Part shown: piece by piece, positions 1-9,344 of the stretch
Layout of the letters: each line of letters starts with the position of its first letter
Position numbering within the stretch: the first letter of the stretch is position 1
From: Lucinisca nassula
Lineage: Eukaryota > Mollusca > Bivalvia > Lucinida > Lucinidae
NCBI GenBank assembly: GCA_963580285.1
Contig: OY757013.1
Coordinates: forward strand, 136,087,027-136,151,026
Direction: 5' to 3'
DNA: 64,000 bases
Notes under the pieces: generated by a model
What the model was told of the DNA's origin: nothing
Database searches by the model: none
Seen by the model: the letters and a program-made list of their open reading frames with translations, nothing else
Position numbers and translations under genes: made by a program

Positions 1-468
1 AAAGTTTTCAACTTAACTTAACCAACAGTCTTCAAGCTTTCAGTTTGGTAAGATGTTACAAGCCTCTTGAAGCTGCTCATGTATCTTTTTAAAGATGGTA
101 AAATACTTTTTGACAAAACTACAGCATTTGCATGTTTCGCAGTTCAGACATCACACTTCAAATGGCCGGATCCTGTGTGCTACAAGTAATTGGCAATTAG
201 AATATTACCAGAGACAGTTAGCTGTATAAAACACATTTTGTGATATAACTCTAGACATTCACAATTAATATTGTGCTAAGCGTAGACATACTTTTTTGTA
301 CAGTCTATACTTGTAATATTTACAGTTGAACAATGATAAACGCTTCCTGGTAGTTCTTATACTTTCGGATAACTGGATTCAGCGAACGTGTTTCACATTA
401 AATCAGAATGGCAAATATTATTATTGGCATTTATGGCATACACTATTTCTCAGGCGCCCAGCGTTTGT
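1..468. other. No gene seen
   Basis: AT-rich sequence without a credible reading frame. I see no motif or repeat shared with the rest of the window before about position 469. Short open frames here have no recognisable domain. Confidence 0.5.
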
Positions 469-582
469 CCGTTCATCGATCTGTATGTCCATCAAGATAT
501 CTACAAATCAATTGGCTACACCAAAAAAATGCAATAACTGTTACCAGACAAATCCATTGAATCGCAGTTGAATTGTTCTGGA
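469..582 (+). repeat. Duplicated flank, copy 1
   Basis: This ~110-bp stretch, from gtccgttcatcgat to gaattgttctg, recurs in diverged form at about 1219-1352. The two copies bracket two adjacent MITE-B elements (583-918 and 919-1196), as if a flank-plus-MITE segment was duplicated in tandem. Confidence 0.55.
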
Positions 583-918
583 CATCGCGATATCACACCC
601 GTGAGACATAGTTCATTTTTCACATCTCCAAAATGGCTAATTTTCTGATGCAAATCTGTGTTTTTTTTTTTTTGTTTTTTTTTTACATTTATACTGCAAA
701 CATAGGTTGTGTGTACGCGTTAGAACGCGTCAATGAGGCGGTTCTAGTTGTGTGCACGCGTTAGAACCGCCTCGATGAGGCGGTTCTAATGTGTACACAT
801 AACCTATGTCTTAAATTGGCAGCGATACGAACAATAGTGTATACCCCCTAAACCCCAGTTTTCTCTATATAAAGTGGGGTTTAGGGGGACTTCATTTCAC
901 GAACTAGTTCACGTGATG
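583..918 (-). mobile_element. MITE-B copy with doubled hairpin core
   Basis: Non-autonomous element with terminal inverted repeats related to CATCACGTGAACNAGTCCGTG on one end and CATNACGATAACACACCCGTG on the other. Between them lie an A/T-rich arm (tttctTATTT-type), a palindromic core containing GAACCGCCTC/GAGGCGGTTC, and a TATATAAAG-containing arm. In this copy the hairpin core is partly doubled (about 700-810). No coding capacity. Confidence 0.65.
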
Positions 919-1196
919 ATTTTTTTACAAACTCCAAAATGGCTACTTTTCTGATGAAAATATGTGATATTTTTTCTCATTTAAACTGCAAACATAGGTT
1001 GTGTGTACGCGTTAAAACCGCCTCATGGAGGCGGTTCTAACTAGTTCACCCATGAGGCGCCACGGTTCTAAAGAGTACACACAACCAATGTATTGGAGCA
1101 GAAATACGAAAAATAATTGTATACCCCGTAAACCCCAGTTTTCTCTATATAAAGCGGGGTTTAGGTGGGTGTTCATTTCACAGACTTGTTAACATG
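919..1196 (-). mobile_element. MITE-B copy
   Basis: Same structure and orientation as the preceding copy, directly abutting it. The core palindrome (about 1000-1070) is disturbed by an internal insertion (GTTCACCCATGAG). The right end reads cacagacttgttaacatgg, a decayed terminal repeat. Confidence 0.6.
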
Positions 1197-1218
1197 GTGT
1201 TGTTGTTGTTTTTTTTTT

Positions 1219-1352
1219 CGTTCATCGATTTGTGTGTCCATCAAGACATCAGCGTAACCGAATCACAAATCAATTCACTACAGCAAAAAACAGTGCGATA
1301 TTTACTGTTTCCAGAGAAATACACTGAAGCGCAATTGAATTGTTCTGCATCT
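1219..1352 (+). repeat. Duplicated flank, copy 2
   Basis: Diverged copy of 469-582. It shares gttcatcgat, gtccatcaaga and gcaattgaattgttctg in the same order. Confidence 0.5.
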
Positions 1353-1554
1353 CCCAAGACAGATTATCCTCACGGCTGAATAATTATACTAGTAACACCC
1401 ATGTCTGACTATCAGAGTACATGATATAATGTTTTCGTTCAAGTTCACACACTGAATGACAAACAGTATAGATCCTGGTCAGAAGCCATCTATTTGCAAA
1501 AGGTCGCTTAGAAAATAGAGGTACACCATCCGTCCGTGTGATAAAGAGAGGATC

Positions 1555-1660
1555 AAACACGAAATGTCATTTTATATGAAATTTACGAAGCGAGCATCCG
1601 CCGAGTATAAGAAATACCATAAGAAATTGCCACATGTGGAAGACTTTGGTTATTACATGT
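1555..1660. repeat. Palindromic element II, degenerate copy
   Basis: Contains a weakened form of the ATTTCATATGAAATTTATGAA ... CTCGCC palindrome that is clear at 6905-7020 and 9194-9305. Much of the right arm is lost. Confidence 0.35.
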
Positions 1661-1743
1661 ATATACAATTTTGAATCGGAACTGGTTACCTATGTTCAAC
1701 GAATTGCTAGCCCCCCCCACCCCCCCCCACACACACAGACACA

Positions 1744-2031
1744 CTCCGCACTTCCATCGGGCCTTCGAGAATTACTTTGCGATGCTTGGTGCTTCCAGAG
1801 CTGAAACCGAACGCGGATGAATACTGGCAAACCGCCTCGAAGGACAAAGCCTGCCAAGGCTAAATCATTACTGCATATAAACGCTATGAATTAGTTTGGG
1901 TAGTAGGGTTTGGTGTGTCGTTTCATCTCAATGTCGGGTAAGTGTCCCATAACATTTGAAGCCAATTCTCCAAAAAACCTCATTAATATTGAACGGGGAC
2001 GTTCATCTCAATTCAAACAAAATCAACGAAT
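1744..2031 (+). mobile_element. SINE-B, diverged copy
   Basis: Diverged member of the SINE-B family (best copies 11385-11668 and 13072-13365). Recognisable blocks are TGGTGCTTCCAGAGCTGAA, GTTTCATCTCAATGTCGGGT and the tail block GGGGACGTT followed by a CAAACAAAA-rich tail. A C/A low-complexity tract (1711-1745) precedes it. Confidence 0.55.
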
Positions 2032-2149
2032 TTTAGTAAAGAACAAATGACTGTCACAGAGGATGTCATGACTTTAAGCGCCAGTAGCCATGTGTTGTTA
2101 CCCGTGTGTTCATCTCGTTACGATGTTTTCACGTCTACGAATGGTTGCT

Positions 2150-2368
2150 TTTCAAATGAAATCCGTATTATTTTTCTTATTTATACTGCAAACATAGGTT
2201 TTGGGTGCTCGTTAGAACCGCCCATTGAGGCGGTTCTAACGAGTACCCACAACCTATGTCGTGGAACAGAAAAAAATGTGTATCCCGTAAACCAATTTTT
2301 TTTTCTCTACATAAAGCGGGGTTTAGGGGGTGTTCATTTCACGGACTTGTTCATGAGATGTGATTCCA
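2150..2368 (-). mobile_element. MITE-B, partial copy
   Basis: Hairpin core at 2191-2260 (AACATAGGTT...AACCTATGT with GAACCGCC inside), followed by the GGGGTTTAGGGG arm and an end reading ttcacggacttgttcatgag. The left arm beyond tttttcttatt is only weakly preserved. Confidence 0.55.
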
Positions 2369-2393
2369 TGACTCGGCCTTATCCACTTAAAAC

Positions 2394-2550
2394 AACAACG
2401 GTATATGATAAACACCCTATAAACCCCGCATTATACATTAAACAGAAATCACGGGTCTATAGGGGTCTTCGTATTTCTGCTCAAAATCATAAATGTTGGT
2501 ACTCGTTAGAACAGCCTCATTACGATTCTAACGAGCACTAATGGATGTTT
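2394..2550 (+). mobile_element. MITE fragment with decayed hairpin
   Basis: Carries the arm with taaaccccgca, then a degraded core (CGTTAGAACAGCCTC ... GATTCTAACGAG) at about 2498-2540. Both terminal repeats are missing. Confidence 0.4.
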
Positions 2551-2600
2551 CGTTGCATCAATAAGACAAATATCACAGCATCTCATCAGAAAGATTTGAA

Positions 2601-2879
2601 CATCACGAAAACACGCCTATATTATTTTGACCCCCTCAAACCCCACTTTTATATAGTAAAACTGGTGTTTGCAGGGTTATACATTATTTTTCTTATTTCT
2701 GCTCAAAAACATAGATCGTACGTACTCGTTAGAACCGCCTCGTCGAGGCGGTTCTACTGAGTATCCGCAATCTATGTTTAAAGCATAAATAAGAAAAATA
2801 TCGAAATTTTTCATCTGAAAATGTTCATTTTTCGGTGGTAAAATTTACAATGCGTTTGTATAAGTGTGTATTCGTAATC
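2601..2879 (+). mobile_element. MITE-A copy
   Basis: About 279 bp with imperfect terminal inverted repeats: CATCACGAAAACACGCCTATA at the left, ATAAGTGTGTATTCGTAAT at the right. Inside are the arm with ACCCC...TATATAGTAAA, the flanking pair tttcttatttctgctc / gcataaataagaaaaat, and the palindromic core GTTAGAACCGCCTC...GAGGCGGTTCTAC at 2720-2770. Non-coding. The flanking target duplication is not resolved by eye. Confidence 0.7.
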
Positions 2880-3109
2880 AGAAAGATTATATCACATGAC
2901 ATATATCCTAACGATATAAACTGGATGAACACTAGACAGTCTGCTTATCTTCCGACTATTCATTGCGGTTGCTGGACGTCATACATGTCAGGACGTAGCA
3001 GGTCACATGGTCATTCTGTTTCTTATGTTGTCATGTTTCTTAGCATATTAAATCTTATAAGTGCAGGTATCAGAAAGCCCCATGGAATTCAAAACAAATA
3101 CATTTGAGT

Positions 3110-3219
3110 GTGCCTGGGCTGGCTTAGATCCTCTAAGCGGTTTACCAGTACTCATGTGCAGCCGCTTTCAGCTCTGCGTCATGCAGCTATTTCTTCAAGC
3201 CCCGAGGGGCGGGGGCGGA
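3110..3219 (-). mobile_element. SINE-B, head-only fragment
   Basis: Retains only the part from GGCTTAGATCCTCTAAGCGG to CTTCAAGCCCCGAGGGGCGG. The tail half is absent. Confidence 0.6.
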
Positions 3220-3259
3220 AAGGCAGGTTCATAGGTTCGTGTAAAGGCTATAACTGTAA

Positions 3260-3485
3260 CTAAGAGAAACGTGTGGTTACAGTGGTACAAATTATTTTTC
3301 TTAATTTTGCTAAAACAGATAGACTGTGGGTCCAAGTTAGAACCGTCTGATTAAAATCAGGCGGTTCTAACGAGCACCCATAATCTGAATTTGGACTTGA
3401 CATAAGTAAGATATCCATACAATCATGTGAAAAATTTATTGATATCGCCATTTGGTATATTATGATGAAGCATACGTGTTGCATG
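3260..3485 (+). mobile_element. MITE fragment with hairpin
   Basis: Degenerate hairpin core at 3325-3380 (GTTAGAACCGTCTG...CAGGCGGTTCTAACG) flanked by the tttttcttaattttgct arm. Its outer sequences are interrupted or replaced just before the foldback element at 3508. Confidence 0.45.
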
Positions 3486-3507
3486 GTGTATTCTTAACAC
3501 AAAACTA

Positions 3508-4077
3508 CGGAACCCGGGAAGGGACATGATTTTTTTTTTTATTATATTGTGCGAACAAGATAATATCTTTAGCGGACAAGATATTATCTTGTTCGGACAA
3601 CATATTATTTTGTGCGGACAAGATATTATATTGTGCGGACAAGATATGATATCTTACACGCATAAGATATTATCTTGTTCGCACAACATATTATCTTGTT
3701 TGCACAACATAGATCTTGAGAAGTTGTGCGGACAAGCTATTATCTTGTGCGGACAAGATATTATCTTGTGCGGACAAGATAATATATTGTGCGGACAAGA
3801 TAATATCTTGTGCGCACAAGATGTATGTTGTGCAGACAAGATATTAGCTTGTGCGGACAAGATAATATCTTAATCGCACAACTTAATATCTTGTGTGGAC
3901 AAGATAATATCTTGTCTGCACAAGGTAATATGTTGTCCGCACAAGATAATATCTTGTGCGGACAAGATATTATGTTGATATGTTGTCCGCACAAGATAAT
4001 ATCTAGTCAGCACAAGATATTATCTTGTGCGCAGAACCTATAAAATAAAAAAAAATCATGTCCCTTCCCGGGTTCCG
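3508..4077. mobile_element. Foldback transposon-like element
   Basis: A 570-bp unit with perfect 31-bp terminal inverted repeats (3508-3538 and 4047-4077) beginning CGGAACCCGGGAAGGGACAT and running into a T-tract. TA dinucleotides lie on both sides (3506-3507, 4078-4079), as expected for a TA-targeting cut-and-paste element. The interior is an array of 21-bp units. There is no transposase, so it is non-autonomous. Perfect termini suggest recent activity or strong conservation. Confidence 0.8.
3549..4040. repeat. 21-bp bipalindromic tandem array
   Basis: About 23 units of period 21. Each unit joins a 12-bp palindrome-like block (TTGTGCGSACAA) to a 9-bp near-palindrome (GATAWTATC). Because both blocks are self-complementary, the array reads alike on both strands. 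The 7-codon period keeps frames open on both strands as LCGQDII-like and ILSCPHK-like peptides. I treat those frames as artefacts of the repeat, not genes. Confidence 0.8.
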
Positions 4078-4129
4078 TACAAACGGTCATTTTTTCTGGT
4101 GAAAATGTGTGATATTTGGTCTTATGTAC

Positions 4130-4286
4130 ACTACATATATAACGTGTGAGTTTGCGTTAGAAAATCTTCATTGAGATGGCTATAACGATACGTTTGAACA
4201 GAAATGAGAAACAAATATGTACATCTCTTAACCCAAGTTTTCACTCTATAAAGTGGGATTTACAGGGGTGTTTATTACTTGCTGAC
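4130..4286 (-). mobile_element. MITE-B fragment, duplication unit 1
   Basis: Decayed half MITE (GCGTTAGAAAATCTTCATTGAG ... GTGGGATTTACAGGGG). The same decayed half recurs at about 4795-4943, which marks the tandem duplication. Confidence 0.5.
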
Positions 4287-4463
4287 CATTACGAAAACAC
4301 GCATACACTAATAAATTGTAAATTTTACCGCCGAATGAAACGAAAATTTTCAGATGAAAAATTGTGATATTGTTTCTTATTTCTACTCAAAATATAGATT
4401 ATGGGTACACATTAGAACCGCCTCATCGAGGCGGTTCTTACGAGTACCCACAATCTATATGTT
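4287..4463 (-). mobile_element. MITE-A left half
   Basis: Begins CATTACGAAAACACGC and runs through the arm GATGAAAAATTGTGATATT and the core palindrome (4400-4455). It then stops where SINE-B begins. The right half is not present in this unit. Confidence 0.6.
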
Positions 4464-4770
4464 TTTGTTTGTTTGTTTGATTTGAGGTTTAACGTCCCCG
4501 TAAACACTGTAAAGTTCATTTTGTATACGTTGCTTCCAATTTTGTGGGACTTTTACCCGACATTGAGATGAAATGACATCTCAAGCCCTGTCACCCAATG
4601 AAACCAATAGGGTTTATCAGCATGGACGGCCCGCCTCGCACCGCGGTTCCTGGACAGGCTTAGATCGTCTAAGCGGTTTACCAGTACTAGTGTGCGGGCC
4701 GAATTCAGCTCTGCGTGGAAGCATCATGCAGCCCATATATTTCTTCAAACCCCTATGGGCGGGGGCATAC
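4464..4770 (-). mobile_element. SINE-B, near full-length
   Basis: Antisense copy: the TTTGTTTGTTTGATTTGAGG tail is on the left and the head TATGGGCGGGGGC on the right. It interrupts the MITE-A arm at AATCTATATG. It is repeated at 5099-5421 as part of a local duplication. Confidence 0.75.
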
Positions 4771-4794
4771 AAATATAACCTGTAATACTACAAA

Positions 4795-4943
4795 TATAAC
4801 TTGTGAGTTTGCGTTAGAAAATCTTCATTCAGATGGCTATAACGATGCGATTAAACATAAATGAGAAACAAATATGTACATCTCTTAACCCTAGTTTTCA
4901 CTCTATAAAGTGGGATTTACAGGGATGTTTATTACTTGCTAAC
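4795..4943 (-). mobile_element. MITE-B fragment, duplication unit 2
   Basis: Second copy of 4130-4286, with the same internal decay (GCGTTAGAAAATCTTCATTCAG). The segment order matches unit 1. Confidence 0.5.
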
Positions 4944-5539
4944 CATTACGAATAAGTTTTACCGCCGAAAAAAATAAAAAAAAAGAAAAATTTCAGATGA
5001 AAAATTGTGATATTGTTTCTTATTTCTACTCAAAATATAGATTGTGGGTACACATTAGAACCGCCTCATCGAGGCGGATCTAATGAGTACCCGCAATCTA
5101 AATGTTTTTGTTTGTTTGATTGATTTGAGGTTTTAACGTCCCCGTCAACACTGTAAAGGTCATTTTGGGGACGTTGCTTCCAATTTTGTTGGACTTTTAC
5201 CCGACACTGAGATGAAATGACATCTCAAGCCCTGTCGCCCAATGAAACCAATAGGGTTTATAAACATGGACGGACCGACTTGCGCCGCTTTGCCTGAGCA
5301 GGCTTAGATCCTCTAAGCTGTTTACCAGTACTTTTGTGCGGGGGGTCGGTTTCAGTTCTGCGTGGAAGTATCCGTGATGCAGCCCATCTGTTTCTTCAAG
5401 CCCCGATGAGCGGGGGCCTTACATTCTATATGTTAGAGCAGAAATAAGTAAAAATATGGTTTACCCCTGAATACCCCAGCTTTACTATATAAAGGTTGAA
5501 TTAAAAGGGATCAGAATTATATAGGCGCGTTTTCGTGAT
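4944..5539 (-). mobile_element. MITE-A split by SINE-B
   Basis: Left part 4944-5098 carries CATTACGAA and the core palindrome. SINE-B occupies about 5099-5421. The right part 5422-5539 continues with the second arm (TTAGAGCAGAAATAAG, then TATATAAAGG) and ends GGCGCGTTTTCGTGAT. The joints read AATCTAAATG / ATTCTATATG, an imperfect ~10-bp target duplication. Confidence 0.65.
5099..5421 (-). mobile_element. SINE-B inside MITE-A
   Basis: Near full-length antisense copy, with the TTTGTTTGATTGATTTGAGG tail at left and GATGAGCGGGGGCC at right. An imperfect ~10-bp direct repeat of the MITE arm flanks it, which supports retroposition. Confidence 0.75.
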
Positions 5540-5608
5540 TGTGATGTAAATGGGTCTTGCCGCAACGTATCTATCGAAGACTATCATTGAAAATGATAAC
5601 GCGGTAAC

Positions 5609-5887
5609 CATCACGTGAACAAGTCCGTGAAATGAACACCCCCTTACACCCCACTGTATATAGAGAAAACTGGGGTTTACGGGGGTAAACAATATTTTTC
5701 TTATTTCTGCTCCAAGACATAGGTTGTGGGTACTCGTTAGAACCGCCTCAATGAGGCGGTTCTCACGAGTACCCACAACCTATGTTTGCAGTATAAATAA
5801 GAAAAATATCACAGATTTTCTTCAAAAAAGTAGCCATTTTGGAGATGTAAAAATTGCACTATATCGCACGGGTGTGTTATCGTAATG
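5609..5887 (+). mobile_element. MITE-B, best-preserved copy
   Basis: Starts CATCACGTGAACAAGTCCGTG and ends CACGGGTGTGTTATCGTAATG, an imperfect 21-bp inverted repeat. It carries the GGGGTTTACGGGGG arm, the palindromic core at 5725-5790 (ACTCGTTAGAACCGCCTCAA...) and the AAATAAGAAAAATATCACAG arm. It shares core and inner arms with MITE-A but not the termini. Confidence 0.7.
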
Positions 5888-6189
5888 CGGCTATTGTTTC
5901 CTATAGTTGCCACATTTTGCGTTTGGCGCATAAACAGATTTTTTATTGCGAATACTGATGGGCTTGGAGTCATTGATTATAAGATAATAACTTTCGCATG
6001 ATATATGGCACAGAAATTCCAAATCGCCAATAATACTGTTGATCCTCTATAAAATGGAAAGCTCAAAGAAAATATTTGAAATCTCGCTGCACACGATTTA
6101 TGTTTATGTCTTGTTAGAGCTATTTTCTGGTAATGATATACGCTTTCGCCCTTAATTACATTCCACGAGACAAGCGCTGAGCCACGTAA

Positions 6190-6335
6190 AACGAAATCAT
6201 GAAATCAGGCAGCTCTAGCGAGTAAATACGTCGTATGTCTTTGAGCAGAAATAAGAAAAATGATAAACGTCCAATAAACACCACTTTTCGCTATATAAAG
6301 TAGGGTTTATGGGGTCTTCATTACACGGACTTGTT
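6190..6335. mobile_element. MITE-B partial and duplicated segment, copy 1
   Basis: Half core (GGCAGCTCTAGCGAGTAAAT) followed by GAGCAGAAATAAGAAAAAT and the right arm. The segment through GCTTGGATAAGTAGTC recurs at about 6642-6805. Confidence 0.5.
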
Positions 6336-6363
6336 CTGTCTGCTTGGATAAGTAGTCTTATTT

Positions 6364-6641
6364 CATTACAAAAAACACACCTTTAAAAATACATTGTAAC
6401 CTTTATCTCCGAAAAATGACAATTGTGAGATGAAAAATTGGGATATTTTTCTTATTTCTGCTCAAAATTTAGATTGTGGGTACTCGTTAGAACCGCCTCA
6501 TCGAGGCGGTTCAAACGAGTAACCACAATCTATATTTAGAGCAGTAATAAGAAAAATAATGTATACCCTTGTTAACCCCAAGTTTACTATATAAAAGTGG
6601 GGTTGAAGGGGGTCAAATTATATAGGCGTGTTTTCGTGATG
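6364..6641 (-). mobile_element. MITE-A copy
   Basis: 278 bp. Left end is CATTACAAAAAACACACCT, right end is TATAGGCGTGTTTTCGTGATG, with the core palindrome at 6475-6535. It lies between the two copies of the duplicated MITE-B-containing segment. Confidence 0.7.
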
Positions 6642-6805
6642 TCTAGCGAGTAAACGCTTCGTATGTCTAATGCTTCGTGTGTCTTTGAGCAGAAATAAGA
6701 AAAATAATGAACGCCCCGTAAACATCACTTTTCTCCATATAAAGTGGGGTTTATGGGGGTCTTCATTACACGGACTTGTTCTATCTGCTTGGATAAGTAG
6801 TCTTA
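6642..6805. mobile_element. MITE-B partial and duplicated segment, copy 2
   Basis: Repeats 6200-6360: TAGCGAGTAAACGCTTCG, GAGCAGAAATAAGAAAAAT, and the end ACGGACTTGTTCTATCTGC. It is followed by an A-rich tract at about 6850-6866. Confidence 0.5.
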
Positions 6806-6892
6806 TTTTCTTGCACTTTGCTTACGAACGGGAATGCATATTTTCTAAGAAAAAAAAAAAAAAAACAAGACAGGGAGACGTAATGGATATTA

Positions 6893-7190
6893 AAGTAAAA
6901 CACATAGAGGATATTTATACGAGTGGTTATTTCATATGAAATTTATGAGACGAGCCTTCGGCGAGTTTTATAAATTCCATATGAAATGACCACGAGTGAA
7001 AGATTTTCATATAACCACTTTAATTTAGATTTCATGGCCTATAAATTTGACAAAGTTTCCACAAAAATGCATGGTTGACATGGCCGTTGTCATGACGTTA
7101 CTTAATCCCGCCAAAGTGTTATTATACGATTTTTATTACACGACGTTATCCACTGCTTATCAACGACGTCATATTATAAATGAATATATT
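6893..7190 (-). mobile_element. Palindromic element II
   Basis: Palindrome at about 6905-7020 (CATATGAAATTTATGA...CGAG, loop CCTTCGG), followed by a shared tail (GACGTTACTTAATCCCGCC, TATCCACTGCTTATCAACGA). The tail recurs inverted at 8537-8680 and again at 44030-44180. Confidence 0.55.
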
Positions 7191-7399
7191 GTAGTTATAG
7201 ACTCATTTGTGCAGATGATTCGTGCTTGTAATTCCAGAACGTCTTTCAAAACAAGTTTCTGCAAACGTTGCATTCATCAAATACTCTGATTGGCATATAT
7301 ATGCCTTCTTTTTGTGAATAATAACTGTAACTCCGTCACTCGGTAAACCGCATGTTGCCAGACAGTTACCAAATTGAATGATAACACACCGCCCCTCAT

Positions 7400-7679
7400 C
7401 ATCACGTGAACCAGTCCGTGAAATGAAGACCCCCCTATACCCCACTTTATATAGAAAAAACTGGGGTTTAAGGGGGTGAACATTATTTTTCTTATTTCTG
7501 CTCCAACACATAGGCTGTGGGTACTCGTTAGAACCGCCTCAATGAGGCGGTTCTAACGAGCACCCACAACCTATGTTTGCAGTATTTATAAGAAAAATAT
7601 CACGGATTTTCATCAGAAAAATGGCCATTTTGGAGATGTGAAAAAATGCACTATGTCGTACGGGTGTGTTATCGCAATG
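7400..7679 (+). mobile_element. MITE-B copy
   Basis: Starts CATCACGTGAACCAGTCCGTG and ends ACGGGTGTGTTATCGCAATG. Core palindrome 7510-7577, well preserved, between GTTTAAGGGGGTGAAC and GCAGTATTTATAAGAAAAAT. Confidence 0.7.
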
Positions 7680-7727
7680 ATGATGCAATTTTGTTGTTTT
7701 GACAGACGTCTGGTAATAGCCATTTGA

Positions 7728-7776
7728 CGTCAAAATAGCTATTGGCAGATATCTGTCAATAGCTATTTTGACAGAC
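7728..7776. repeat. Short inverted repeat
   Basis: GTCAAAATAGCTATTG and CAATAGCTATTTTGAC form 16-bp complementary arms around a short loop that itself contains AGATATCT. Related GACAGACATCTG-type words continue to about 7830. Confidence 0.6.
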
Positions 7777-8086
7777 ATCTGTCATTATCGATTTTAACGT
7801 GAAATCACTATAACCAGATGCCTGTCAATACCGAATTCGCCTTAGAATCACCATTTCCAGATGCCTTTTTCCAGAGATTTCGATTTAAAAACCATAAATT
7901 GGTGTTTGCACTTCAGGAAGCGCTTTCTTCTGCGGGATTTTTTTTTTTTTTCTTAGGTTAAGCTGACTTACATATGAACGTTATCTTTGATTTGCTTCAC
8001 AATTGATGAGAAATTAAAGCAAAATAATTCCGTGCCCCCATGCAACACAATGCTTTTCAGCTATTAATTAAATAAATAAATAAATA

Positions 8087-8150
8087 ATGGCTCGGGCAAA
8101 TATTTCTCTCGGGTGGGGAATGTAATCCCGTGTTTTTCGTCAAAAATCAA
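8087..8150. repeat. Fragment of palindromic element VI
   Basis: The words GGCTCGGGCAAATAT and GGGTGGGGAATGTAATC match one arm of the inverted-repeat element at 56325-56447. Confidence 0.35.
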
Positions 8151-8224
8151 AATAAACAATAATGTTCTAACCGAAGACTTTAAAATGCTTATATTGCATT
8201 TAGGCAATAATTTTATACGGTATG

Positions 8225-8330
8225 GATACATATTGTGGGCGTAGACTGATAAATATTGAGACGGTTCTAACGAGTACTCACAACCTATGACTTTGAGCAG
8301 AGAATTAAAGCTAATAACGGTTCCAGCCTT
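8225..8330. mobile_element. MITE-A/B fragment
   Basis: Only one half of the hairpin core (GACGGTTCTAACGAGTACTC) plus the words ACAACCTATG and TTTGAGCAGAG remain. Confidence 0.4.
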
Positions 8331-8337
8331 AAGGTGT

Positions 8338-8520
8338 ACATAACATTTTAAGTAATGTCGGCTGGTGTCTTATGCTCTGTCTCTGGTCGGGACCACAGTA
8401 GTCCACTGTTGATTTTCTTTTGCTCCATCATTGCAGTTATTTCATGCTGTCGAGTCCTCATCATTGTTTCATCCCTATATTCCTAGAGTCCAAGATGTTT
8501 CCGGAGATGCTGCACGCATG
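8338..8520 (+). mobile_element. Penelope-like 3'-tail fragment
   Basis: Matches the family 3' tail through the words TATGCTCTGTCTCTGGTCGG, TTTCTTTTGCTCCA and TGTCGAGTCCTCA. No coding part. Confidence 0.5.
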
Positions 8521-8529
8521 AGTTAAAAA

Positions 8530-9308
8530 TCTTTTATCATATGACGTCGTTGATAAGCAGTGGATAACGTCGTGTAATAAAAATCGTATAACAACACGTG
8601 TAATAACACTTTGGCGGGATTAAGTAACGTCATGACGACGTCCATGTCAACAATGCATTTTTCGTAGAAACATTGTCAATTCTAACACAGCGCGCCTATA
8701 TAGGCAATGGAAAATAACTGTGTTTTATTCTACAACAAATCACAGCTCGGAAGAGCGTGACGAGTGACGTCATTACAATTCCCAATTTATGACGTCACTA
8801 GTCGATTTCCTTGACGTTAGACGGTGTAACGTCATTTTCTCGCATCGAAAACGTAAGAAAAGGTACAAAATGCATGTGTTTCAGTCGATAATTTTAGCGG
8901 GATTTCTTCTAACAATGGCGAAAGGTTGTGAGAGTTTGAAGGAAACAACAACATTATTGCCGATTTTCAGGGTGTTAGAATCGAAATAGATCAGCTCTTG
9001 TCTGTGATTTGTTGAGTAATAAAACACAGTTTGTCGGTCACTTGTAAGTAGACAAATCACGCGCGCTACGCGCTTGTGATTTGTCTACTTTACAACTGAC
9101 CTCCAAACTGTGATTTATTACACAACAAATCACAGCTAGAGCTGATCTATTTCTTAAATAAAAAGGCGATGAAAACCAATTTAAAGTAGTCATATGATAA
9201 AGAGAATCTTACACTCGTGGTCATTTCATATGAAATTTATGAAACTCGCCGAAGGCTCGCTTCATAAATTTCATATGAAATGACCACTCGTGTAAGATCC
9301 TTTATTTA
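8530..9308 (+). mobile_element. Palindromic element II with internal insertion
   Basis: Left part 8537-8680 matches the tail of the 44020-44280 copy. The element resumes at about 9170 and ends with a palindrome at 9194-9305 (CATATGAAATTTATGAA arms, centre CGCCGAAGGC). The intervening ~480 bp, absent from the 44-kb copy, is a separate element rich in palindromes (8685-9153). Confidence 0.5.
8983..9153. repeat. 171-bp near-perfect palindrome
   Basis: Arms of about 80 bp start GAAATAGATCAGCTC and end GAGCTGATCTATTTC. The centre GCGCGCTACGCGC is at 9061-9073. Inner words TGTGATTTGTTG and CAACAAATCACA pair with a few mismatches. Part of the arm (ACAACAAATCACAGCT) also occurs at 8731-8746, so the parent element is larger. 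Confidence 0.75.
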
Positions 9309-9344
9309 TGCGGATCCACCTATTTTTTTGTTATTTGTCTAAAC

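Noticed and set aside
2047..2541. 164-codon plus-strand frame
   Set aside because: Runs through SINE/MITE sequence, including the hairpin core. No protein-like composition.
3526..4043. Open frames on both strands encoding LCGQDII-like and ILSCPHK-like 7-residue repeats
   Set aside because: The 21-bp period divides by three and the unit is self-complementary, so frames stay open automatically. No start context or domain.
690..8300. CRISPR-like pattern of regularly repeated palindromes
   Set aside because: Repeats are MITE cores at irregular spacing with TIRs, in a eukaryotic context, and no spacers of uniform length.
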